Positions 1 to 7,199 of a DNA stretch of 10,980 nt are shown here, piece after piece. Within the stretch, counting starts at the first letter, position 1. Each line of letters opens with the position of its first letter. Location: the NCBI GenBank assembly GCA_902766655.1, contig CACXEL010000398.1, forward strand, positions 1-10,980. Reading direction: 5' to 3'. The notes below the pieces were generated by a model that did no database searches, was not told where the DNA came from, and saw only the letters and a list, made by a program, of their open reading frames with translations. Position numbers and translations under genes: made by a program. The DNA is from an uncultured Lachnospiraceae bacterium (GTDB lineage: Bacteria; Bacillota; Clostridia; Lachnospirales; Lachnospiraceae).

Positions 1-212
1 AGCCCACCGGTGCCCTGGACTATGTGACGGGCAAGCAGATCCTGAAGCTCCTCCAGGACATGTGCCGGCAGAAGGGGATGACGGTGGTCGTCATCACGCA
101 TAACTCCGCGCTGACGCCCATGGCAGACCGGGTCATCCGGATCAGGAACGGGCGCGTGGCGGGTACGGAGATCAACACGGACCCGATTCCGGTGGAAGAC
201 ATCGAGTGGTAA
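1..212 (+). CDS. ABC transporter ATP-binding protein, C-terminal fragment (MacB/LolD type)
   Basis: This is the last 69 residues of a nucleotide-binding subunit; its start lies before the window. Reading from position 3, the fragment opens with PTGALD, the D-loop that directly follows the Walker B aspartate/glutamate in ABC ATPases. It continues with VVVITHN, whose His is the switch (H-loop) residue, and then the family-typical stretch MADRVIRIRNGRV. The stop is TAA at 210-212. By family knowledge the protein sits on the cytoplasmic face of the membrane, hydrolyses ATP, and drives the FtsX-type permease encoded 58-67 bp downstream, so the two are probably one operon. The substrate cannot be read from this fragment. 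The assignment to the MacB/LolD-like class rests on the D-loop and H-loop context and on the partner gene. The signature (LSGGQ) and Walker A motifs are outside the window. Confidence 0.93.
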   Translation, partial: PTGALDYVTGKQILKLLQDMCRQKGMTVVVITHNSALTPMADRVIRIRNGRVAGTEINTDPIPVEDIEW

Positions 213-265
213 AGGGATGCGGAGCCGGCCTGCGAATTTAGGTTTCATAAGACGAGCATGCTGAC

Positions 266-270
266 AGGAG
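266..270 (+). promoter_or_regulatory. Shine-Dalgarno site that decides the permease start
   Basis: AGGAG at 266-270 touches the ATG at 271 with no spacer, which is a poor geometry for initiation there. The same AGGAG lies 9 nt before an in-frame GTG at 280, which is a normal spacing. The site therefore favours GTG 280 over ATG 271. Confidence 0.6.
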
Positions 271-279
271 ATGGCGCGC

Positions 280-3200
280 GTGAAGAAAAAAGCGGTCCTC
301 AAGGACTTTTTCCGGGAAATCAAAAAGAATAAGGGGCGCTTTCTGTCCATTTTCTTCATTGTCATGCTGGGCACGGCCTTCTTTTCGGGCCTGCGGTCCA
401 CCGGCTACGACATGAAGTATTCCGCCGACGCCTTTTACAAGGAAACCAAGCTGATGGACATCCGCGTGATCAGCACCCTTGGCCTTACGGACGCGGACCT
501 TGAGACCATGCGCACCGTTTCCGGCGTGGTGGATGTGACCGGCGGCCACACTGCCGACGTGATCTGTCTCCACAGGGGGACCGAGCTCGTGATCCGCCTG
601 GTCGGCAGGACCAGAGGCGTCAACGAGCCGGCTGTGACCGAGGGACGTGTGCCTGAGGGCGCGGGCGAGGTCCTCCTGGACGCCTACCGGATGCAGGGCC
701 GCTATGAGATCGGTGACACCTTCACGGTGGCGGGAAGCGATGGGGCTGATCTGAGTGACACACTGATCAGGGATAGCTTCACGGTGGTCGGTTTCGGTTA
801 TCTGCCATACTATACGGACCTTACCAGAGGGGACAGCTCCATCGGCGACGGATCGGTGGATGCGTTCGCCGTCATTTCACCGGAAGTCTTTGCCGCGGAC
901 CACTATACGGAAGCGTATGTGACCGTACTGAATGCCGACGAGACTATGTCGCTCAGTGACGAGTACAAAGCGCTGATTGAAAATGTGTCCGATGGTCTCG
1001 AGGTGGTCTCTGAGAAGGCCCGCGCGCGTCGCTACGAGGAGGTGGTCGCGGACGCGAACGCATCCATCGCGGACGCCAGAGCCGCCATAGAAGAGGGTGA
1101 ACAGGAACTGGCCGATGCGGCCCAGGCCCTGGCGGACGGGCGGCAGGAGATTGCCGACGCCGAGACTGAGATCGCGGAAAATGAAGACAAGCTTGCGGAC
1201 GGCCGGCGTGAATACGAGGAGGGCCGCAAGGAGTACGAGGACGGAAAAAAGCAGGTGGAGGAGGGCAGAAAGGCTCTTGAGGACGGCGAGTCGGAGCTGG
1301 CATCTGCCCGGGCGGAGCTCGCCTCCGGCAAGGCCCGATATGCCTCCGGTCTCGCCGAGTATGAGGCCGGAAAGGCGGTCCTGGAGGCCTCTCAGAGCAA
1401 ATATGATGCCGGATACGCTGCTTACCAAGCCGGACTTGAGACTGTCAGCTCCCTTGAGAGTGCTGTCAATGAAGCCCGGACCGCCTATGAGGCGGACAAT
1501 ACCGCCTACGAGACAGATCTGGCTGCTTATGAGGCGGACCGGACAGCATACGAGGAGCGGGTGGCCGCGCTCAGGGCGGCTTCCGAGGCGCCGGACGCGA
1601 ATCAGGCTGAGATCGCGCAGACCTACTATGCCCTGATGGCGGAGAAAACGGCTCTGGAGACCAGAAAGAATGCGCTGGACCTCCGCTATGCCGCGCTCCT
1701 GCCGCAGAGCCAGACCCTGACACTTCTCGAGTCGCAGCTGGCTGCGGCCAGGGAGCAGACGGAGGCGGCGGGAGAGGAGCTGGCCGAGGCCAAGGCGGCT
1801 CTGGATGCCGGATGGGCTGAGCTCGAAGCGGGAAAGGCCGAGCTGGATGCCGCAGCCGAGAAGATCGCCTCCGGCGAAGCGCAGATCGCGGCTGGGCAGG
1901 CTGAAATAGACGCCAACAGATCTCGCCTGGAGGCGGCGGAGAAGGAGCTGCAGGAGGGAAATAAGACCCTCTGGGATGCCGACGACGAGCTCTGGTCCGG
2001 TGAGCAGCAGCTCTCCGAAGGTAAGCAGCAGCTGGCGGACGCTAAGCAGGAGCTGGCGGACGGCCAGGCTGAGTACGACGAGAAGCTGCCGGGGGCTCTC
2101 GCCGATATAGAGGATGGCAAGGCAAAGATCGCCGATGCGGAGGAGGTGCTCTCATCCCTGGAGGAGCCGGAGTGGTACATCCTGGACCGGACGCTGACGG
2201 AGGCGACGGTCTCCTATGACCAGAACGCGGAGCGGATGGCCAACCTGGGACAGGTATTCCCGGTCATCTTTTTCCTGGTCGCTGCCCTCGTTTCCCTGAC
2301 GGCCATGACGCGCATGGTCGACGAGCAGCGGATGCAGATCGGTACCATGAAGGCTTTGGGTTACGGGGCTGCCACGATCGCGGGGCGGTACTTCTGGTAC
2401 GCCATGCTGGCCACGGTGACCGGAGGAATCATCGGCATCGCCCTGGGCGAACGCTTTCTCCCCTGGCTCATCATCGTCTCCTACGGCATCGCTTATCCGG
2501 GCCTTCTCAGATGCCTCACGCCCATCAACTGGGACCAGGCCATCCTGGGACTGGCGTCTGCCTGCGCATGTACCGGCCTGTCCACGCTGGCCGCCTGTTA
2601 CAACCAGCTCAGAGCGCAGCCCGCGGCTATCATGCGCCCTGTGGCGCCCAAGGGCGGCAGGCGTGTGCTCCTCGAGCGCATTCCCTTTATCTGGAAGCAT
2701 CTTTCTTTCAATCAGAAATCCACGGTCAGAAATCTTCTCCGCTACAAGAAACGGTTCTTCATGACCGTTGTCGGCGTGGGCGGCTGCATGGGCCTGCTCC
2801 TGGTCGGCTTCGGTCTCCACGACTCCATCAATGAGATCGCCAAGCGCCAGTATGTCCACATCTTCACCTATGAGGCCTCGGCCACCTATGCCTCCTCGGC
2901 TTCAGAGGAAGAACGCGCGGCCATGCTGGAGACTGTCCGCGAAAGCGATGGCGTGACCGGCGCCATGGAGCTCTCCGTCACTTCGGTGGATCTCCTTCAC
3001 GACAAGGCGATCCAGAGCGTCAGCCTTTTTGTGGCCGACCCGGAGCAGATCGACGACTATCTGGAGCTGCGGCACCGGGGCAGCGGGGAGAGGGTATCCT
3101 ACCCGGAGGAAGGGGCTTTCATTTCCGAAAAGACGGCAGACATGCTGGGCGTCAAAATCGGAGACAGTCTGGAGATCCGGCGGGAAGGAGAGCGCTCCGT

Positions 3201-3843
3201 CCGCGTCCAGGTGGCGGATATAGTGGAGAACTATGTTCTCCACTACCTCTTCATTTCACCGAGGACCTACGCGCAGCTCTACGGGAAACCGGTGAAAAAT
3301 AACACCATCTATATGAATTACGGGGAAAAGACGCCCGAGGAGGAGGCGGACCTGGGGCGGAGGCTCATGAGCATGGATGCCTGTTCCGGCATCGGGTTCG
3401 TCACGGATCTTGAAAAGAGCATCGACGATATGCTTTCGGTCCTGGGGGCCGTGGTGGCGGTGCTCATCGCTTCAGCCGGCCTGCTCGCCTTCGTCGTTCT
3501 CTACAACCTCAACAGCATCAACATCATGGAGCGGCGGCGGGAGCTCGCGACCCTCAAAGTCCTTGGCTTCTATGACGGTGAGGTGGCCATTTATGTTTAC
3601 AGGGAGAATATCATCCTGACCTTTTTCGGCATCGCCCTGGGCCTTCTCTTCGGCACTGTCCTTCACCGGTTCGTCATCGTCACGGTGGAGGTGGACCTCA
3701 TGATGTTCGGGCGGAATGTGTCAACGGTCAGCTACGTTCTGAGCAGCCTGATCACCCTCGGCTTTGCGGTGTTCGTGAACGGAATCATGTATTTCGGCCT
3801 GAAGAAGGTGGATATGATCGAGTCGCTGAAGAGTGTGGAGTGA
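280..3843 (+). CDS. FtsX-like ABC transporter permease with long heptad-repeat coiled coil
   Basis: This is the membrane subunit paired with the ATPase just upstream. Counted from GTG 280 it has 1,187 residues; the alternative ATG at 271 adds three. The order is: a basic N-terminus and first membrane helix (about 21-38), an extracytoplasmic MacB-like domain (to about 240), and a coiled coil (about 247-627) rich in Ala, Glu and Gly. A first FtsX domain follows with helices near 658-680, 705-740 and 754-779. A second half has a helix near 826-848, another extracytoplasmic domain, and a last FtsX domain with helices near 1054-1075, 1109-1133 and 1150-1174. The coupling segments MQIGTMKALGYG and RRRELATLKVLGF match the FtsX pattern. 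The coiled coil uses seven-residue units with Gly at a fixed place, as in the xxxLxxG heptad family. The protein is much longer than ordinary MacB-type permeases. The transported substrate, if any, is unknown. Confidence 0.93.
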   Translation: MKKKAVLKDFFREIKKNKGRFLSIFFIVMLGTAFFSGLRSTGYDMKYSADAFYKETKLMDIRVISTLGLTDADLETMRTVSGVVDVTGGHTADVICLHRGTELVIRLVGRTRGVNEPAVTEGRVPEGAGEVLLDAYRMQGRYEIGDTFTVAGSDGADLSDTLIRDSFTVVGFGYLPYYTDLTRGDSSIGDGSVDAFAVISPEVFAADHYTEAYVTVLNADETMSLSDEYKALIENVSDGLEVVSEKARARRYEEVVADANASIADARAAIEEGEQELADAAQALADGRQEIADAETEIAENEDKLADGRREYEEGRKEYEDGKKQVEEGRKALEDGESELASARAELASGKARYASGLAEYEAGKAVLEASQSKYDAGYAAYQAGLETVSSLESAVNEARTAYEADNTAYETDLAAYEADRTAYEERVAALRAASEAPDANQAEIAQTYYALMAEKTALETRKNALDLRYAALLPQSQTLTLLESQLAAAREQTEAAGEELAEAKAALDAGWAELEAGKAELDAAAEKIASGEAQIAAGQAEIDANRSRLEAAEKELQEGNKTLWDADDELWSGEQQLSEGKQQLADAKQELADGQAEYDEKLPGALADIEDGKAKIADAEEVLSSLEEPEWYILDRTLTEATVSYDQNAERMANLGQVFPVIFFLVAALVSLTAMTRMVDEQRMQIGTMKALGYGAATIAGRYFWYAMLATVTGGIIGIALGERFLPWLIIVSYGIAYPGLLRCLTPINWDQAILGLASACACTGLSTLAACYNQLRAQPAAIMRPVAPKGGRRVLLERIPFIWKHLSFNQKSTVRNLLRYKKRFFMTVVGVGGCMGLLLVGFGLHDSINEIAKRQYVHIFTYEASATYASSASEEERAAMLETVRESDGVTGAMELSVTSVDLLHDKAIQSVSLFVADPEQIDDYLELRHRGSGERVSYPEEGAFISEKTADMLGVKIGDSLEIRREGERSVRVQVADIVENYVLHYLFISPRTYAQLYGKPVKNNTIYMNYGEKTPEEEADLGRRLMSMDACSGIGFVTDLEKSIDDMLSVLGAVVAVLIASAGLLAFVVLYNLNSINIMERRRELATLKVLGFYDGEVAIYVYRENIILTFFGIALGLLFGTVLHRFVIVTVEVDLMMFGRNVSTVSYVLSSLITLGFAVFVNGIMYFGLKKVDMIESLKSVE

Positions 3844-3854
3844 GAAGCCGGATA

Positions 3855-3914
3855 GAAAGAGGGAGGTCCCGTACTCAAAATATTTCATTTTTGAGTATGG
3901 GACCTCCCTCTTTC
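3855..3914. terminator. 26-bp-stem inverted repeat after the permease gene
   Basis: The left arm 3855-3880 and right arm 3889-3914 pair over 26 positions. All are Watson-Crick except one G-U (3871 with 3898), and the loop of 8 nt is TATTTCAT. The hairpin begins 12 bp after the permease stop in a convergent intergenic region, so a role in transcript ending or mRNA 3'-end protection is likely. Neither side is followed by a clean U-tract, so it is not a textbook intrinsic terminator. The stem is longer than usual for one. Confidence 0.55.
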
Positions 3915-3934
3915 ACTATAAGACATTATTTGTC

Positions 3935-4024
3935 ACTGTTCAGCACCCTGAAATAATGAAAAAACCTGTCTGCCGGGCAAGCTTGCCAGCAGGTTTTATT
4001 CATTATTTCAGGGTGCTGAACAGT
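3935..4024. terminator. 90-bp compound inverted repeat with inner bidirectional terminator
   Basis: The outer arms 3935-3960 and 3999-4024 are perfect 26-bp complements. Inside them, AAAACCTG (3961-3968) pairs with CAGGTTTT (3990-3997), leaving A3998 as a one-base bulge. The centre holds the palindrome GGCAAGCTTGCC (3976-3987). The inner stem has an A-tract on one side and a T-tract on the other, so it could end transcription from both directions. On the minus strand it is read 5 bp after the DUF4317 stop codon. I see no target-site duplication next to the outer arms that would argue for an inserted element. Confidence 0.6.
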
Positions 4025-4029
4025 TACTG

Positions 4030-5097
4030 TTATTCTTTTTCTTCCGTCTCCGGCAGCGCGGGAATCCCGTTGACCAGAACACCTCCGTCCACAGGGATGC
4101 AGAGATAGGTGATTCCGTCGATATTCTTCGTGCTGATGAGGGAAGAACGGTCGGTGTCCACCTTGATGGTGGCGGAATCCGTGGAGACGATGACGGCCGG
4201 CTCCCGCAGGGCGGGCACGGTCAGCGTCATATCCCCGACGCAGTCATCGTAGCTGTCGTCGAAATCGTCGGTGTTCACACCGCAGCGCTCGGCCAGCTTC
4301 TTCACGTCGCTCTTCTCCAGGTTCGTGACGTCCTCTGCCTCCAGGTGACTTAAGTCCTCCTGCAGAGCGGAGGCGGAGGAGACGCTGACGCCAAGGGCGT
4401 CCATGAGGATGTGGAAGGCTTCCTTCTGCTCCTTCTGGGTGGCCGGGATGGCGGCGTCGAAGAGGGCGTCGAAGAGATCGACCGAAATGCCCTTCTTTGC
4501 TCTGTAGAGCGTCTCGTTCAGATCCGACACGCGGTCCGAGAAGGCCGGATAGAGGAAGCCTTCGACCGGGGCGCCGATGGTCCACCTGCGGTCGAGCTCA
4601 TAGACACCGCTGTCCTCGTCCCAGCCCAGAGCGGGCTTGGTGAGGGCGGCCGGGCAGATGGCGAAGAGGAGGGTCTGGTAGACCACATCCCCGTCCTCCA
4701 GCTTATGCCTGTCGCTGGACTTGCCGGGCACGTCGTAGGTAATGTGGAAAAGAGAGGCGAAATAAGGATCCGTGTGGGCGTAGGCGGCAGCCACCTGTTC
4801 GACAAAGGCGTCCAAAAGCCCGTGGTTCTCGTAATCCAGATTCCACAGCGGCAGCAGAGAGGCGGCCTGGGAGGAGAGGGAGACGGAATTCATTTCCCGG
4901 CCCATGACGCCCTGCAGCGCCTTCTTCATAATGTCCTTGTAGCGGAAGCGCTCGTCCTCGTCGAAGGAGAGGAACTTGCGGAAGGAGGTCCAGACGACCT
5001 CGCTCTCCGGGGAGACGTAAAAGCTGTAGACCCAGTCCACGGGCGGGTCGTTGGCCCGGAGGATCTTCTTTATTTCATTTAACTCTTCTTTATTCAC
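4030..5097 (-). CDS. DUF4317 family protein, function unknown
   Basis: A protein of 355 residues if it starts at GTG 5097-5095. I recognise it as DUF4317, a family known mainly from Clostridia with no established function. The supporting segments are NKEELNEIKKIL at the N-terminus, FHITYDVPGKSSD, ICPAALTKPALG and GAPVEGFLYPAFSDRVSDL in the middle, and a C-terminal region of beta-type alternation ending in TEEKE. I see no signal peptide or membrane helix, so it is probably cytoplasmic. The start choice: family members begin M-N-K-K-E, which fits V-N-K-E-E here, and AGGG lies 7 nt upstream. The frame stays open further upstream to 5262, but that part is the translated tRNA-Pro and its terminator and cannot be a normal protein N-terminus. 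No clear promoter lies between the tRNA terminator and this gene, so read-through from the tRNA is possible. Confidence 0.88.
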   Translation of the reverse strand: MNKEELNEIKKILRANDPPVDWVYSFYVSPESEVVWTSFRKFLSFDEDERFRYKDIMKKALQGVMGREMNSVSLSSQAASLLPLWNLDYENHGLLDAFVEQVAAAYAHTDPYFASLFHITYDVPGKSSDRHKLEDGDVVYQTLLFAICPAALTKPALGWDEDSGVYELDRRWTIGAPVEGFLYPAFSDRVSDLNETLYRAKKGISVDLFDALFDAAIPATQKEQKEAFHILMDALGVSVSSASALQEDLSHLEAEDVTNLEKSDVKKLAERCGVNTDDFDDSYDDCVGDMTLTVPALREPAVIVSTDSATIKVDTDRSSLISTKNIDGITYLCIPVDGGVLVNGIPALPETEEKE

Positions 5098-5170
5098 GCT
5101 AAAGCCCTGCCTTTGTAAGAATTCAAGAACCGCCTGCGATCCTTGAGCAAAGTGTGCATCCTGCCGAAAT

Positions 5171-5199
5171 AAAAAAGCCTGGACCGTTAAGATCCAGGC
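5171..5199 (-). terminator. Intrinsic terminator of tRNA-Pro
   Basis: On the minus strand GCCTGGA (5199-5193) pairs with TCCAGGC (5183-5177) around a 9-nt loop and is followed by six T residues (5176-5171). It begins six bases after the tRNA discriminator base, the usual place for a tRNA terminator. Confidence 0.88.
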
Positions 5200-5204
5200 C
5201 TTCG

Positions 5205-5278
5205 TCGGGGCAGCGAGATTTGAACTCGCGACCTCACGGCCCCCAGCCGTGCGCGCTACCAAGCTACGCCATACCCCG
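5205..5278 (-). tRNA. tRNA-Pro, anticodon GGG
   Basis: A complete 74-nt cloverleaf reads on the minus strand from 5278 to 5205. The acceptor stem CGGGGTA pairs with TGCCCCG, with one G-U. The D-arm holds AGCTTGGTAGC. The anticodon stem CACGG/CCGTG encloses the loop CTGGGGG, giving anticodon GGG for the proline codon CCC. The T-arm is GCGAG-TTCAAAT-CTCGC. The discriminator base is A. The 3' CCA is not encoded, so it must be added by nucleotidyltransferase. A promoter lies just upstream and a terminator just downstream, so it is a single-gene unit. Confidence 0.96.
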
Positions 5279-5289
5279 AAACGACTATT

Positions 5290-5318
5290 ATTATGCTTTA
5301 TGTTGGCGGAAATGTCAA
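5290..5318 (-). promoter_or_regulatory. Sigma-A-type promoter for tRNA-Pro
   Basis: On the minus strand a perfect -35 box TTGACA (5318-5313) is followed after 17 bp by the -10 box CATAAT (5295-5290). Initiation would fall a few bases before the mature tRNA 5' end at 5278. The quality of the -35 and the spacing fit a strongly transcribed stable RNA. Confidence 0.85.
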
Positions 5319-5388
5319 GAATAAATTTTACAATTCCGAAAATTTAACGGCCGGTCCCGGGAAGCGGTGAGTTTTTAACTAAAGGAGA

Positions 5389-5417
5389 TTGTTTCCCCGC
5401 CGCAGGAATGATATAAT
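5389..5417 (+). promoter_or_regulatory. Extended -10 promoter for thrC
   Basis: A consensus TATAAT at 5412-5417 is preceded by TG at 5409-5410, the extended -10 element. A weak -35, TTGTTT (5389-5394), lies 17 bp upstream. The start point would be near 5424, leaving a leader of about 95 nt before the thrC ATG. The leader can form a short stem (CGAGG 5453-5457 with CCTCG 5479-5483). I do not recognise a T-box or other known riboswitch in it. The promoter is divergent from that of tRNA-Pro. Confidence 0.8.
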
Positions 5418-5518
5418 CGGGCAGAACTTCAGTCCAATGAATGCGCATCGGCCGAGGATATGGCGTGCTTGCAGCCGACCTCGCCGCACCAGTCTGATTT
5501 ATACAGAAGGAGGCCCAT

Positions 5519-7009
5519 ATGTCCATTCTCTACAGATCCACACGCAGCAGCGCGGAGCCGGTGACGGCCTCCAAGGCTATTCTGACCGGGCTCTCCCCGG
5601 ACGGCGGACTCTTCGTGCCGACCGAAATCCCGACCTTCACCAGCTCCCTGGAGGAAATGAAGACCATGTCCTACCGGGATCTTGCCTACGATATCATGAG
5701 CCGGTGGCTCACCGACTTCACGGAGGAGGAGCTCAAGGCCTGCATCGCCGGCGCCTATGACGAGAAGTTCGATACGCCCGCCATCGCGCCGCTCGTGAAG
5801 AAGGATGGCGCGTATTACCTGGAGCTCTATCACGGAGCCACCATCGCCTTCAAGGACATGGCTCTGTCCATCCTCCCCCATCTCATGGTCACCGCTGCCC
5901 GCAAGAACGGCGTTCACGATGAGATCGTCATTCTGACAGCCACCTCCGGTGACACGGGCAAGGCGGCCATGGCCGGCTTTGCGGACGTGCCCGGGACGAG
6001 AATTATCGTTTTCTACCCCCATGGGGGCGTTTCCAATATCCAGTACCTGCAGATGGCGACCCAGCGCGGGGCCAACACCCATGTCGTGGCCATCCGGGGC
6101 AACTTTGACGATGCGCAGACCGCGGTCAAGAAGATCTTCAACGACCGGGAGATGGCTGCCGAACTGGCCGACAAGGGTATCCGCTTCAGCTCCGCCAACT
6201 CCATCAACATCGGACGTCTGGTCCCCCAGATCGTCTACTACGTCTACGCCTACTGCCAGATGGCAGCTGCCGGGGAGATCAAAACGGGCGAGGAAATCAA
6301 CATTACCGTTCCGACCGGCAATTTCGGCAACATCCTGGCCGCCTACTACGCCGGACAGATGGGCCTGCCCATCCATAAGCTGATCTGTGCGTCCAATGAA
6401 AATAAAGTCCTTTTCGACTTCTTCCAGACCGGAGAGTATGACCGGAACCGGCCGTTCATCCTGACCAGCTCCCCCTCCATGGACATTCTCATCTCCAGCA
6501 ACCTGGAGCGGCTGATCTACAGGGCCTGCGGCGACGACTCCGAACGCTGTGCCGCCTTTATGGAGAGCCTGGGAAGGACCGGCAAGTATGATATCACGGA
6601 CGATATGCGGGAGAAGGTCTCCGATTTCTATGGCGGGTTCGCTTCCGAGGAGGAGAATTTCGCCGGGATCCGGGACCTCTACGGGAAGACCGGCTACATC
6701 ATCGACACCCACACAGGCATCGGCAACGCGGTCTACCGCCGCTATGCCGCGGAGACAGGGGACACGACCCCCACTGTCATCGCTTCCACGGCCAGCCCCT
6801 ACAAGTTCGCCGTTTCTGTGGTCGGCGCCATCGCGCCGGACGAGGTGGAAGGGAAGACGGACTTCGAGCTGATCGATCTCCTCAGCCGCCTTGGCGGCAC
6901 GGCCGAGCCGGCTGCCATCACGGATATCCGCACGGCGCCGATCCGCCACAGGACTGTGGTGGACCCGGCCGATATGGCGGATGAAGTCCGGAGGATCCTG
7001 GGGGTCTGA
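5519..7009 (+). CDS. thrC: Threonine synthase
   Basis: A 496-residue PLP enzyme that converts O-phospho-L-homoserine to L-threonine and phosphate, the last step of threonine synthesis, in the cytoplasm. The N-terminal Thr-synthase domain is present (LSPDGGLFVPTEIP). The PLP lysine is K112 in HGATIAFKDMA; many other threonine synthases have Pro where A107 sits. The cofactor and substrate-phosphate loops are TSGDTGKAA (about 142-150) and PTGNFGN (about 265-271). NSINIGRLVPQIVYY is also family-typical. Length matches the usual 490-500 residues of the long-type enzyme, and no key residue seems lost. The start is well supported: AAGGAGG at 5507-5513 lies 5 nt before ATG 5519. The gene has its own promoter and no neighbouring hom or thrB gene in the window. 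The large open frame on the opposite strand is a codon-bias shadow. Confidence 0.97.
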   Translation: MSILYRSTRSSAEPVTASKAILTGLSPDGGLFVPTEIPTFTSSLEEMKTMSYRDLAYDIMSRWLTDFTEEELKACIAGAYDEKFDTPAIAPLVKKDGAYYLELYHGATIAFKDMALSILPHLMVTAARKNGVHDEIVILTATSGDTGKAAMAGFADVPGTRIIVFYPHGGVSNIQYLQMATQRGANTHVVAIRGNFDDAQTAVKKIFNDREMAAELADKGIRFSSANSINIGRLVPQIVYYVYAYCQMAAAGEIKTGEEINITVPTGNFGNILAAYYAGQMGLPIHKLICASNENKVLFDFFQTGEYDRNRPFILTSSPSMDILISSNLERLIYRACGDDSERCAAFMESLGRTGKYDITDDMREKVSDFYGGFASEEENFAGIRDLYGKTGYIIDTHTGIGNAVYRRYAAETGDTTPTVIASTASPYKFAVSVVGAIAPDEVEGKTDFELIDLLSRLGGTAEPAAITDIRTAPIRHRTVVDPADMADEVRRILGV

Positions 7010-7011
7010 CA

Positions 7012-7053
7012 GTGAGGACGGATGGGTCGCAGGAGTAACGGATCCCTCCTCAC
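7012..7053 (+). terminator. Hairpin after the thrC stop, possible 3' end
   Basis: GTGAGGACGGAT (7012-7023) pairs with ATCCCTCCTCAC (7042-7053) at 11 of 12 positions; the C7019/C7046 pair is mismatched. The loop is 18 nt. It starts 3 nt after the thrC stop. No T-tract follows, so it may protect the mRNA end or act in a factor-dependent way rather than as an intrinsic terminator. From 7054 to 7164 I recognise nothing. Confidence 0.4.
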
Positions 7054-7164
7054 CGGCCATGACAATGATCGGCTCCCGGGAAGGGAATGCCTGGCGCACT
7101 GGTCGCGAAGGTCTCACATATGGTCTCTTATTTCTGATTAATAATCTCGCCGGTTCCTTACTTC

Positions 7165-7193
7165 TTTACAGAGGGGTGGTTTTGGATTATAAT
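7165..7193 (+). promoter_or_regulatory. Sigma-A-type promoter for the 6S RNA
   Basis: TTTACA (7165-7170) and a consensus TATAAT (7188-7193) are separated by 17 bp. Seven bases downstream is A7200, directly before the closing stem of the putative 6S RNA, so promoter and RNA 5' end agree. Confidence 0.85.
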
Positions 7194-7199
7194 AGAATC

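Noticed and set aside
3935-4024. A MITE or other small mobile element with 26-bp terminal repeats
   Set aside because: I see no flanking target-site duplication, and the inner stem is terminator-like. Without a second genomic copy the terminator reading is simpler.
3833-4108. A 91-codon plus-strand frame across the convergent gap
   Set aside because: It starts inside the permease end, runs through both inverted repeats and into the DUF4317 gene on the other strand. It has no ribosome-binding site.
5429-7117. A 562-codon open frame on the minus strand opposite thrC
   Set aside because: It mirrors thrC almost exactly. Long antisense frames are expected in GC-rich genes, and its translation shows no domain. 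thrC has promoter, ribosome-binding site and complete motifs.
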